64,000 bases of DNA from Kordiimonadaceae bacterium (GTDB taxonomy: Bacteria > Pseudomonadota > Alphaproteobacteria > Sphingomonadales > Emcibacteraceae), in contig JACKKT010000010.1 of assembly GCA_024236295.1 (NCBI GenBank), positions 58,683 through 122,682 on the forward strand, written 5' to 3'. Of the stretch, positions 52,259 through 60,506 are shown piece after piece (the first letter of the stretch is position 1; each line of letters starts with the position of its first letter). Both the position numbers and the translations under genes were made by a program. Under the pieces are notes generated by a model. That model made no database searches and had not been told where the DNA came from. It worked only from the letters and a program-made list of their open reading frames with translations.

Positions 52259-52982
52259 CTGACTTTAATTCAAAAATGATATTGTCTGTGTAGTCTTTTG
52301 CCTTAATACGGTCTTCATCAGTCCTAACTGTCCATGTGAGAACAGGAATATTATGGTTTCGACAATAACGGGTTACTTTATTAGGCAAAGTACGAATGTC
52401 GTAGGCAATAAAATCAACGTCCAGACTTTTAATCAGGCGCTGTTGTTTATCAGGGTTTAAATACTCTTTTGGCAATTGTTCATCATCAAGCGTTGTTGCA
52501 ACTAATCCTCGCGGTACGCCGGGATAATAAGCCTTAAAATATTTAATAATTTCGGGATAAAAAGACATAATGGCAATGTCATCCGGGTAGTATCTTATGG
52601 CGCTCCAGACTGCCTCTGCTATTTGATGAAAATGTCCCTGATCACCTTTTATTTCAATTAGAATTCGGGTTTTGGCGCCAATTTGCGAAAGCACATGTTG
52701 CAATGTTGGGATGGTATCTTTGCTATTGGATAATGTAATTCTGGAAAGTTCTTCTGCGTTATAATCTTTAGTGCTTCCTTTATGTGCTGTCAGACGGTTT
52801 AATTCAGTATCATGAATCACCATGGCAATATTATCGCGGCTGAGCAGCACATCGAGTTCTATACCAAATCCCCGTTCTGCGGCTTCTTTAAATGCAGATA
52901 AACTATTCTCCACAAAACCAGTTTTGGGGCCATGGAGTCCTCTATGGGCGTATGATGTTTTTGCGAGCCAGCTTTCCGTCAT
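52236..52982 (-). CDS. Glycerophosphodiester phosphodiesterase family protein
   Basis: Hydrolyses glycerophosphodiesters to glycerol 3-phosphate and alcohol, 248 aa. The catalytic motif is AHRGLHGPKTG-FVENS (His13, Arg14, Glu-Asn), the metal motif IELDVLLSRDN, and the second His is in VIHDTELNRLT. The C-terminal TIM-barrel strand is VLTWTVRTDED. No signal peptide, so cytosolic. The ATG overlaps the ridA stop by 4 nt. Confidence 0.91.
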   Translation of the reverse strand: MTESWLAKTSYAHRGLHGPKTGFVENSLSAFKEAAERGFGIELDVLLSRDNIAMVIHDTELNRLTAHKGSTKDYNAEELSRITLSNSKDTIPTLQHVLSQIGAKTRILIEIKGDQGHFHQIAEAVWSAIRYYPDDIAIMSFYPEIIKYFKAYYPGVPRGLVATTLDDEQLPKEYLNPDKQQRLIKSLDVDFIAYDIRTLPNKVTRYCRNHNIPVLTWTVRTDEDRIKAKDYTDNIIFELKSDDENQSN

Positions 52983-53449
52983 GAAATTTCGACAAGAGCA
53001 TCTATTTCAACAGGAACATTCAGTGGAAGTGCATTGGTTCCAACCGCTGAACGTGAATGTTTGCCCTTATCACCAAAAACTTCCACCATAAGGTCGGATG
53101 CTCCGTTAATTATAGCCGGCTGACCTGGGAAACTGTCGATACAATTTACGAACCCGCCCAACTTTACGATGCGTTTAACCCTGTTTAAATCACCGCCTAC
53201 GGCAGCATTAATCTGAGATATAATATTTATTGCACATAAACGGGCGGCTTTTGCCGCATTTTCTGCAGTTACTTCCTGACCAACTTTTCCTACATAGGGA
53301 AGTTTTCCTTCACCATCAAGGGGCAATTGCCCTGAAATGGAAAGCAGGTTTCCTGTTTGTACAAAAGTTACGTAATTGGCAACAGGAGCCACAGGGGTTG
53401 GTAAAGTAATCCCAAGTTTATCTAAATTATCTTTTGGTGAGCTGCTCAT
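52979..53449 (-). CDS. RidA family protein (YjgF/YER057c/UK114)
   Basis: 156 aa, the longer subtype common in alphaproteobacteria. LLSISGQLPLDGEGKLPYVG, RVKRIVKLGGFVNC and SRSAVGTNALPLNVPVEIDA are the family blocks. The Arg of SRSAVG (Arg133) corresponds to the substrate-binding Arg of RidA, so imine/enamine deaminase activity is possible. First gene of the ridA-GDPD-GNAT operon; SD GGAGAA. The 18-bp repeated element lies 52 nt upstream. Confidence 0.9.
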   Translation of the reverse strand: MSSSPKDNLDKLGITLPTPVAPVANYVTFVQTGNLLSISGQLPLDGEGKLPYVGKVGQEVTAENAAKAARLCAINIISQINAAVGGDLNRVKRIVKLGGFVNCIDSFPGQPAIINGASDLMVEVFGDKGKHSRSAVGTNALPLNVPVEIDALVEIS

Positions 53450-53501
53450 AATTTCTCCGACATTTAATTAGTAATGTTGACCAGAGACTACGACTTTTTT
53501 G

Positions 53502-53519
53502 CAAATATGAAAAGGATAT
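53502..53519. repeat. 18-bp element, copy 2 (upstream of ridA)
   Basis: CAAATATGAAAAGGATAT, identical to 41558-41575 and in the same orientation relative to the minus-strand gene it precedes. It is placed 52 nt before the ridA ATG, right after the end of the GGDEF gene. Confidence 0.6.
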
Positions 53520-53523
53520 TGAT

Positions 53524-54234
53524 TTAACTTATTCTATATTTATTTTGGCCTCGACGGCGTTTGCGTTTATTTATATACATTGCCTTGTCGGCTTTTTCCA
53601 GGACATCTTCAAGCAAACTGGTTTCGTCAATTATGGAGAAACCTATACTTGCTGATGTTTGAATATTGTTACCGTTATGGTTTACTGTAATTTTTCTTAA
53701 ATTATGTCTAATATGCCCTACACGTTCCTTACCTTTTTCAACATCACAGTTGGTGAGTAACAAACCAAATTCATCGCCCGCCAATCGTGCAGCATAATCA
53801 GTTTGGCGGATCGATACATTTAGAACTTCACTGACCTGTTTCAGCATAATATCGCCTGTATAATGCCCAAAAGTGTCATTAATTGATTTAAAATGATCCA
53901 GGTCAATATAGGCAAAAAGGCTTTTTTCCCCATATCTTTTCGCTCTGGCAATAGCATGACTAATTTCATTTTCAAAACCATGTCGGTTCAAAAGGCCGGT
54001 CAGCAGGTCCGTGGCAGCCATTGATTCAAGATTTGAAATATATTGTTTTTGCTCGGCAATTGTTTGTTCTGCCGCTGCGGCATAATCAAGGATTTCAGAA
54101 AGTGCTTTCCAGTTTTTTAAAGTCAGGCCGTCAGCAGACTGATGAAATTTTTTGATCAGTTCTGATGCTTTTTCGCTAACTTTAAATGTTGAATGCTCAA
54201 GCTGATATCCTTGTTTATAAGTCAATATATTCAT
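53524..54234 (-). CDS. Small GGDEF diguanylate cyclase (AGDEF variant)
   Basis: 236 aa, cytosolic. An N-terminal helical segment of about 70 residues (coiled-coil-like, EQTIAEQKQYISNLESMAA) leads into a GGDEF domain. The active-site motif is AGDEF (residues 152-156), and the RxxD inhibitory site is Arg143-Asp146. IDLDHFKSINDTFGH carries the metal Asp. The start at 54234 is chosen because AAGGA lies 6 nt before it; the longer reading from 54267 has no SD. Likely makes c-di-GMP with product inhibition. Confidence 0.88.
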   Translation of the reverse strand: MNILTYKQGYQLEHSTFKVSEKASELIKKFHQSADGLTLKNWKALSEILDYAAAAEQTIAEQKQYISNLESMAATDLLTGLLNRHGFENEISHAIARAKRYGEKSLFAYIDLDHFKSINDTFGHYTGDIMLKQVSEVLNVSIRQTDYAARLAGDEFGLLLTNCDVEKGKERVGHIRHNLRKITVNHNGNNIQTSASIGFSIIDETSLLEDVLEKADKAMYINKRKRRRGQNKYRIS

Positions 54235-54357
54235 GTTACGTCCTTTTAAATAAACTTGCTTATTCACTATGAAGCAAAATTTATGCCACGGTTTAACTAA
54301 TTGAAATATAAGGATAAAATGTTAAATTGACAGAAGGTTTAATAATGGAGGAAAATC

Positions 54358-54378
54358 TTGCCTGCCACGGCCGGGCAA
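54358..54378 (-). terminator. Possible weak terminator after dinB
   Basis: The stem TTGCCTG / CGGGCAA (7 bp, one G-U, 7-nt loop) lies 38 nt past the dinB stop, and minus-strand reading then enters GATTTTCC. The T run is short, so termination is uncertain. Confidence 0.35.
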
Positions 54379-54415
54379 AATTATCTGAAACATGGTAAAT
54401 GAATGATTAATGTTT

Positions 54416-55699
54416 TCAGGTGAACTTCCGGCCTTTGTTAATAATGTCATTGCCAAAACGCTGTCTTATTTTATCTATGGCGCGTTCGGTTTTAATTTTA
54501 TTTTCCTTCGCCGGATCAAGGAGATCTGGAAGGTCCGAAAATTGTTCATCGGCAAAGTTGGAAACACCAATTCCGATCAGTCTGTATTCAAGCCCTTTAC
54601 ATTCAGGCAGTAACAGATGTTTGCCTTGTATATAGAGAATCTCTGCCATTTGGGTCGGGACATCAAGCGTTACCGAGCGGCTGACCGTTCTGAAATTGGC
54701 CGTTTTTAATTTCAAATGAATGGTTTTTGCTGATAAATGCTGGTATTTCAGGCGTACGGAGAGTTTTTCGCAAAGTGACCAGAGATATTTTTTCAAAATC
54801 TCATAGTCAGAAATATCCTTTTCTAGAGTCGTTTCATTTGAAACGCTTTTGATTTTTTGTGAAGATGTTACAGTTCTTGTGTCCTCACCTCTAGAAAAAT
54901 AATAAAGTCGCTCCCCCATTGCCCCGTAGTCTTTTATCAGCTTTTTCAGATCCATATTTTGTAACTGACCAATCTGACTGATACCCGCCCGGTTCATTTT
55001 ATTATTAAGTACTTTTCCAATGCCCCAGATTTTGTTTATTGGTTGTCTGGCAAGAAATGATTTGGCCTCATTTTTACCAATAATTGAAAATCCGTTTGGT
55101 TTATCAAGATCGGAAGCAAGTTTTGCCAGAAATTTATTATAACTGAGCCCGACTGAAACCGTGATACCAATATCATTTGCTATTCTGGCAGCTGTCCTAC
55201 TTAGTATTTTTGCGGCAGAAAGGCGATGAAGTCTCTCAGTTCCGCCGAGATCAAGAAATGCTTCATCAATGGAAATAGGCTCAATGGCTGGGGTAAGTTC
55301 ATCAAATATTTTTCTGATCTGAAGACTTACTTCTTTATATTTTTTCATATTAGGAGGTAGGATTATGGCATTAGGACAGAGTTTTTTTGCCTGGAACATT
55401 GGCATGGCGGATTTTACCCCGTATGTTCTCGCTATATAGCAACATGTTGAAACGACACCTCTTTTGCCACCCCCTATAATCAGCGGTTTAGTGATCAGGG
55501 CCGGATCATCCCTTTTTTCGATACTGGCATAAAATGCATCGCAGTCTATGTGAGCGATTGTTAATTGATGGAGTTCAGAATGAGCAATTAGACGTGGGCT
55601 GGAGCATTTTGGACATTTGGCAAGATTGGCATCTAAATTAATATCGCTCAGGCAATCGCGGCAAAAGCAGGAAATTGAATTGGTGCCGGTATTGTTCAT
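54416..55699 (-). CDS. dinB: DNA polymerase IV with N-terminal zinc ribbon
   Basis: Y-family translesion polymerase, 427 aa. The N-terminal 35 residues form a putative zinc ribbon with cysteines 11, 13, 16, 29 and 32, an addition seen in alphaproteobacterial DinB. The catalytic residues are Asp52/Asp54 (HIDCDAFYASIEKRDD) and Asp145/Glu146 (SIDEAFLD); the steric-gate region is FYASIE. The little-finger domain starts at about 280, and the C-terminus ends GNDIINKGRKFT without an obvious beta-clamp motif. Starts 2 nt after DUF3572. Confidence 0.94.
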   Translation of the reverse strand: MNNTGTNSISCFCRDCLSDINLDANLAKCPKCSSPRLIAHSELHQLTIAHIDCDAFYASIEKRDDPALITKPLIIGGGKRGVVSTCCYIARTYGVKSAMPMFQAKKLCPNAIILPPNMKKYKEVSLQIRKIFDELTPAIEPISIDEAFLDLGGTERLHRLSAAKILSRTAARIANDIGITVSVGLSYNKFLAKLASDLDKPNGFSIIGKNEAKSFLARQPINKIWGIGKVLNNKMNRAGISQIGQLQNMDLKKLIKDYGAMGERLYYFSRGEDTRTVTSSQKIKSVSNETTLEKDISDYEILKKYLWSLCEKLSVRLKYQHLSAKTIHLKLKTANFRTVSRSVTLDVPTQMAEILYIQGKHLLLPECKGLEYRLIGIGVSNFADEQFSDLPDLLDPAKENKIKTERAIDKIRQRFGNDIINKGRKFT

Positions 55700-55701
55700 C
55701 G

Positions 55702-55983
55702 TTAAAACAAGTCTGCCCCCGGAAATAATCTTCGCGCTTTTTGGATATCTGCTGGGTCAATTTCATAAATCTTTGAAAATTCTATCAGATAATTCTCATT
55801 TTGAAGTAAAAAGTCGAGTATGCTCGCCAGTACTGAGGGCATTTCATCAGGATTTTCAGTGTTTTTTTTGAGCTGGTAAATATCAGTACCTGTTAAGTTT
55901 AAGTAGCCGGCAAGATATTTTTCATCGGCGGCAATGAAGGAGAGGCAGTTAATGGCTATTATATCGGCTCTATTTTTATCCAT
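55702..55983 (-). CDS. DUF3572 family protein
   Basis: 93-aa uncharacterised alphaproteobacterial protein: DIIAINCLSFIAADEKYLAGYL, then LNLTGTDIYQLKKNT and a helical C-terminus ending RRLFPGADLF. The ATG at 55983 is used; the frame is open further upstream only from a TTG. It lies between dinB (2 nt downstream) and the divergent divK, a neighbourhood conserved in the class. Confidence 0.85.
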   Translation of the reverse strand: MDKNRADIIAINCLSFIAADEKYLAGYLNLTGTDIYQLKKNTENPDEMPSVLASILDFLLQNENYLIEFSKIYEIDPADIQKARRLFPGADLF

Positions 55984-56167
55984 GTTTTTGAAAACTTTAA
56001 TTATAAAAAAATGGGTATTTACTATATCAATTCTTCTCAAAAAAAGATATTGCTACATATATAAATAAAAATTAACCGCTTTTTCATATCCTTAATGTAC
56101 AACAAATAAGGGATTATGAGCAGTGGAAGACACATTCCATAAATTATAACAAAATAAGAGATCATTT

Positions 56168-56533
56168 ATGCCAAAGAAAATACTCGTTGTTGAAGATAAT
56201 GACCTAAATATGAAGCTCTTCTGTGACTTACTGGATGCTCATGGCTATGAGACTGTTCAGACACAGGAAGGCATGAAGGCGCTGGAACTAGCGAGAAACG
56301 AAAAGCCGGACCTTATTTTGATGGATATCCAGCTACCTGAGGTTTCCGGTCTTGAAGTGACCAAATGGATTAAAGAAGATGATGAACTGAAATCCATACC
56401 TGTCATTGCCGTTACAGCATTTGCCATGAAGGGGGATGAAGAAAAAATCAGGGAAGGTGGATGTGAAGCGTATATAGCGAAGCCAATTTCCGTTAGTCAC
56501 TTTATCGAAACAGTAAGAAAATTCGTAGGATAA
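56168..56533 (+). CDS. divK: Single-domain response regulator DivK
   Basis: Cell-cycle regulator that controls PleC/DivJ and the CtrA pathway, 121 aa. Phospho-acceptor Asp53 (LILMDIQLPEVSGLEVTKW), acidic pocket VVEDND, and conserved Thr/Lys in VIAVTAFAMKG and YIAKPISV. The sequence nearly matches Caulobacter DivK over its whole length. pleD follows 9 nt downstream. The 184-bp divergent gap to DUF3572 has TATAAC (56145-56150) with a poor -35 and no clear CtrA box. Confidence 0.95.
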   Translation: MPKKILVVEDNDLNMKLFCDLLDAHGYETVQTQEGMKALELARNEKPDLILMDIQLPEVSGLEVTKWIKEDDELKSIPVIAVTAFAMKGDEEKIREGGCEAYIAKPISVSHFIETVRKFVG

Positions 56534-56542
56534 TTTCTTAAT

Positions 56543-57931
56543 ATGACGGCCAGAGTTCTAGTAGTTGATGATGTACTTCACAACGTGAAGCTGCTTGAGG
56601 CGAAGCTTCGCAGTGAATATTTTGATGTACTTACTGCTATGAATGGATTGGATGCGCTTGATATTATAGAGAAAGAACAGCCTGATATTATATTGCTTGA
56701 TGTTATGATGCCTGGGATGGATGGCTTTGAAGTATGCCGTCGAGTAAAGCAGAATCCTGCCGTTGCACATATTCCTATTATTATGGTAACGGCTTTGGAC
56801 CAGCCTAAAGACCGGGTTATGGGACTGGAAGCAGGGGCTGATGATTTTCTGACAAAACCAATTCAGGATTTGCCTCTTTTTGCACGAGTAAAATCACTTG
56901 TCCGTCTAAAAGTTTTGATGGATGAACTCAGGATGAGAAATTCAACGGGTGCAGCATTTGGTGGTGTTGGAACAAATGACAATAATACCCCGCTTAAATT
57001 TGACGATTCAAAAATATTACTTATTGAAGATTATGAAAGAGTTGCCAACAGAATTATCAGTTATCTTGAAAACACCGTAGGGTCCATTGATCTCGACATT
57101 GTCAGTGATGGAAAAATAGAAACCCAGAATCTGGAGAGATATGACCTGTTTATCATTAGCTTGAGTTTGAGAGAAGCAGATGGACTTAGGTTATGTTCTT
57201 CATTAAGGTCAGCAGAGGTTACCAGACATACGCCAATTCTTGTCCTGATTGATGATGGTGATAATAAGAATTTAATACAGGCAATGGAACTTGGTGTTAC
57301 AGATTATGTGACCAGACCAATAGACGGAAACGAACTTGTCGCTCGTGTTAAATCACAAATAAGGCACAAAAGATATGCAGATTATCTGCGTGGGAAAATG
57401 AAAAAGAATATGGAAATGGCTGTGACAGATGCTGTTACCAATCTTTATAATCGCCATTTCCTGGATACTCATCTAGAAAATATTTTTTCTTCGGTGAATG
57501 AAAAACAGACGAATGTATCCCTTCTGATGCTGGACATTGACCATTTTAAAAAAATTAACGATACCTATGGCCATGCATCCGGTGATGAAGTTTTGGAAGA
57601 ATTTTCAAAACGGATTTCAAGTAATATCCGCAGTATAGATCTCGCTGCCAGATATGGGGGAGAAGAGTTTGTCGTTGTTATGCCGGAAACAGATGCCGGA
57701 TTCGCCCTATTTATAGCAGAACGACTACGAAAAACCATTAGTGATGAACCTTTCCGAATTTCCGGCTCTGATCAACCAATTAACGTTACAGTGAGTATTG
57801 GAGTCTCAATAGTCAGCGAAAGCTGTAACACGAAAGAAAAACTGTTCGCAGAAGCTGATAAAGGGCTATACAAGGCTAAGGAAACCGGCCGAAACAAAGT
57901 GTGCGGTCTTTCATGTTTTGATGAAGTGTAA
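56543..57931 (+). CDS. pleD: Response regulator / diguanylate cyclase PleD
   Basis: c-di-GMP synthase for pole development, 462 aa, REC-REC-GGDEF. REC1 has phospho-acceptor Asp53 (IILLDVMMPGMDGFEV). REC2 (about residues 150-285) has a Ser where the Asp would be (IISLSLREADG), so it is an adaptor. The GGDEF domain has LDIDHFKKINDTYGH, active site GGEEF and the RxxD inhibitory site RSID. Same order as in Caulobacter (divK-pleD). Confidence 0.95.
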   Translation: MTARVLVVDDVLHNVKLLEAKLRSEYFDVLTAMNGLDALDIIEKEQPDIILLDVMMPGMDGFEVCRRVKQNPAVAHIPIIMVTALDQPKDRVMGLEAGADDFLTKPIQDLPLFARVKSLVRLKVLMDELRMRNSTGAAFGGVGTNDNNTPLKFDDSKILLIEDYERVANRIISYLENTVGSIDLDIVSDGKIETQNLERYDLFIISLSLREADGLRLCSSLRSAEVTRHTPILVLIDDGDNKNLIQAMELGVTDYVTRPIDGNELVARVKSQIRHKRYADYLRGKMKKNMEMAVTDAVTNLYNRHFLDTHLENIFSSVNEKQTNVSLLMLDIDHFKKINDTYGHASGDEVLEEFSKRISSNIRSIDLAARYGGEEFVVVMPETDAGFALFIAERLRKTISDEPFRISGSDQPINVTVSIGVSIVSESCNTKEKLFAEADKGLYKAKETGRNKVCGLSCFDEV

Positions 57932-57936
57932 TCTAT

Positions 57937-57961
57937 AAAAAAGGCCGCTCAAAAAGCAGCC
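57937..57961 (-). terminator. Terminator of rpmG (minus strand), shared with the pleD end
   Basis: On the minus strand GGCTGCT and AGCGGCC form a 7-bp stem (one G-U) with a 5-nt loop, followed by six Ts. On the plus strand the same stem has a C-A mismatch and an interrupted T tract, so it is better as the rpmG terminator. Confidence 0.75.
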
Positions 57962-57996
57962 ATTCTTTATTTTAGTTAGGTCGATTAAGCGTAAAA

Positions 57997-58164
57997 TTAT
58001 TTAATTTTTGCTTCTTTAAATTCGACGTGCTTGCGTGCAACAGGATCATATTTACGCATTACCATTTTTTCAGTAATGTTGCGTGGGTTTTTCTTTGTTA
58101 CATAATAAAAACCTGTGTCCGCTGTGCTGACAAGTTTAATTTTAACGCTAGCTGGTTTGGCCAT
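57997..58164 (-). CDS. rpmG: 50S ribosomal protein L33
   Basis: 55-aa 50S protein, too short for a typical ORF listing. It reads MAKPASVKIKLVSTADTGFY, then YVTKKNPRNITEKMVMRKYD and PVARKHVEFKEAKIK. It is the zinc-free form (no CxxC pairs). SD CGGAGGC precedes the ATG. Its position next to pleD and rnr is common in alphaproteobacteria. Confidence 0.97.
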   Translation of the reverse strand: MAKPASVKIKLVSTADTGFYYVTKKNPRNITEKMVMRKYDPVARKHVEFKEAKIK

Positions 58165-58205
58165 CTCTAGCCTCCGTTTAAAAAATTGATAATTTACGTT
58201 TGCGG

Positions 58206-58233
58206 AAAATACAGGGATTATGGCTTAAGTCAA
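58206..58233 (-). promoter_or_regulatory. Probable promoter of rpmG
   Basis: Minus-strand TTGACT (58233-58228) and TATTTT (58211-58206) are 16 bp apart, in the 96-bp gap between rnr and rpmG. The start would be near 58199, about 35 nt before the ATG. Confidence 0.5.
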
Positions 58234-58260
58234 GTAAAAGTCTGTGTTTTTTCTTATAAA

Positions 58261-60498
58261 TTATTTTCTTTTTCTTTTTCGTGGCCTTCGGCTGTTTTTC
58301 CCTGTCTTTTTTGACGCGGCATTTTTTAAAAGTTTCTCATCAATCAGCTCAAAAATTAATCCACCGGAAATCGGATTCGCTTCGCGCAGTCTAACTGTGA
58401 CAGAATCACCCAGCTGAAAAATTAAACCACTATGCTCCCCTTCAATTAACTGATGATCCTTATCATAGTGAAAATAGTCCCCTTTTAAGGATGATATTGG
58501 GATAAAACCTTCGCCTCCTGTTTCTGTAAGGCTTATAAAAAGACCGGCTTTCAGGACGCCATTAATTTTACCCTGAAATTCCTCATCAATTTTTCGGCTC
58601 ATATAATGGGCGATATATCGTTCAGTGGAGTTACGCTCAGCAATCATTGAATTACGTTCCGTAGTACTGATATGATCAGCTGTTTCATATAAATTATCGG
58701 TATCATACTGGCTTAATCCGTCGTCACCCAATCTTAAAGCCCTGACCAAAGCCCTATGAACAAGAACATCGGCATACCGTCTGATGGGGGAGGTGAAGTG
58801 AGCATATCTTGTAAGGGATAAGCCAAAATGACCATGATTTTCAGGGCTGTATTTTGCCTGCATTTGTGTCCGTAAAATTATGGTGTTGACGACTTCTTCA
58901 TGAGGGCTGCCGGCAACGATATTAATTAAATTGTTAAAAATTTTGGGTTTGATAACCTGGCCTTTTGAAAACTTATAATCAAGACCAGCCATGAACAAAC
59001 GAAGCGTTTCTATTTTATCCAGACTGGGTTGTTCGTGAATTCGGTACATGCATGGGGTGTTTTTACGTTCCAGTTCTTCTGCCGCTGCGACATTGGCCTG
59101 GATCATGAATTCTTCGATCAATTTATGGGCATCCAGACTGACTTTATTTTCAATCCGGGTCACTTCACCTTTATCATCTAAGATAATCTTTTTTTCAGGT
59201 GCCGTAATATTCAGTGGTTCACGATGGTTGCGCCCTTTTAATAAAATCTCGTACGCCTGATAAAGCGGGTTGATCACTGGGTCAAGGAGACCTGAGGTGT
59301 GTTCAGATATATTGCCATCCCGGGCGTTTTGGAATTCCTCGTATGAGAGACTGGCATAACTTCTCATCAAACCGCGGACAAATTTATGTCTGATTTTTTT
59401 GCCCCTTTTGTCAAACCAGATATGAACCGCCATTGTATAACGGTCCTCACCTTCATGAAGTGAACATAACCCATTTGAAAGCTTTTCAGGTAGCATAGGG
59501 ACAACCCGGTCCGGAAAATATGTTGAATTTCCCCGTTTTCTTGCTTCCCGGTCAAGGGCGGAGCCGGGCTTGACGTAATGGGCAACGTCCGCAATGGCAA
59601 CGACGATGTGACATCCGTCTTCATTATTTGAATCAGTGTCCATTTCTGCCCAGATGGCATCGTCATGGTCTCTGGCATCCGAGGGATCAACAGTTATGAG
59701 CGGAATATCTCTTAAATCCACTCTATTGCGTAAAGTTGGTGTTTCCGAATTCTCAGCTTCTTTAAGGGCTTCTTCCGGAAATTCTGTTGCAATTCCCTGT
59801 GACACAATTGCAATCAGGCTGATGGATTTGGCATCATTGACTGATCCGAAGCAATTTATGACTTTTGCCGGCTTTGCCTTGGCATGTCGCGATACTTGCC
59901 GTCCAGGTTTTAAAGCGATCAGTACCAGCGAGCCATCTGTCGCGCCATTCCAGTCATTTTTCGCAATTAAATATCTGTTGCGGTCCTTTTTATCAGTCGG
60001 ATTAACAAAGGCAATATTCTCATCATCGGAATGGAAAACCCCAATTAACTGGGATGATTTCTGCTCAAGTTTTCGAATAACTTTTGCGACATATCCTGTC
60101 TCCCCCTTGCTTTTGTTTGGGGTCAACCGGGCCAGGGCTCGATCTCCCAGGCCAAGTTTATTGCGTTTGTCGTATGCAAACATTAAAATTTTTGGTGGCT
60201 CTTCCGGATAGTCCCAGTCAAGGGGTCGGGCGGTTAAGTCTCCCTGTCCATCAACACCGTTAATTTCGATTACAAGGACTGCTGGTAAATCACCGGAAAT
60301 ATGAAGTCTGGATTTATTTGGTTTTTCAAGCTTCCCATCCAGCGTCATCTTTCGTAACAATTTTTTCAGTTTAATTTTATCATCGCCTTTAATCTGAAAG
60401 GCGCGGGTTATTTCCCGTTTGGAGGCGCGCCCCGGATTATCCCTGATGAATTCAAGAATTTGTGTTTCATCAGGGAATGGGGCATTCTTCTTTGTCAT
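58261..60498 (-). CDS. rnr: Ribonuclease R
   Basis: Processive 3'-5' exoribonuclease that degrades structured RNA, 745 aa. An N-terminal winged-helix-like segment is followed by cold-shock domains. The RNB catalytic domain has the metal motif DPSDARDHDDAIW (Asp271-Asp280) and FPDRVVPMLPEKLSNGLCSL. A C-terminal S1 domain (GKINGVLKAGLFISLTETG) and a basic tail (RRPRKRKRK) complete it. 8 nt after topA on the same strand. Confidence 0.96.
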   Translation of the reverse strand: MTKKNAPFPDETQILEFIRDNPGRASKREITRAFQIKGDDKIKLKKLLRKMTLDGKLEKPNKSRLHISGDLPAVLVIEINGVDGQGDLTARPLDWDYPEEPPKILMFAYDKRNKLGLGDRALARLTPNKSKGETGYVAKVIRKLEQKSSQLIGVFHSDDENIAFVNPTDKKDRNRYLIAKNDWNGATDGSLVLIALKPGRQVSRHAKAKPAKVINCFGSVNDAKSISLIAIVSQGIATEFPEEALKEAENSETPTLRNRVDLRDIPLITVDPSDARDHDDAIWAEMDTDSNNEDGCHIVVAIADVAHYVKPGSALDREARKRGNSTYFPDRVVPMLPEKLSNGLCSLHEGEDRYTMAVHIWFDKRGKKIRHKFVRGLMRSYASLSYEEFQNARDGNISEHTSGLLDPVINPLYQAYEILLKGRNHREPLNITAPEKKIILDDKGEVTRIENKVSLDAHKLIEEFMIQANVAAAEELERKNTPCMYRIHEQPSLDKIETLRLFMAGLDYKFSKGQVIKPKIFNNLINIVAGSPHEEVVNTIILRTQMQAKYSPENHGHFGLSLTRYAHFTSPIRRYADVLVHRALVRALRLGDDGLSQYDTDNLYETADHISTTERNSMIAERNSTERYIAHYMSRKIDEEFQGKINGVLKAGLFISLTETGGEGFIPISSLKGDYFHYDKDHQLIEGEHSGLIFQLGDSVTVRLREANPISGGLIFELIDEKLLKNAASKKTGKNSRRPRKRKRK

Positions 60499-60506
60499 AT
60501 TTTCTC

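Noticed and set aside
56041..56167. CtrA binding sites in the divK upstream region
   Set aside because: TTAA half-sites occur, but not with the 7-bp spacing of a full CtrA box.
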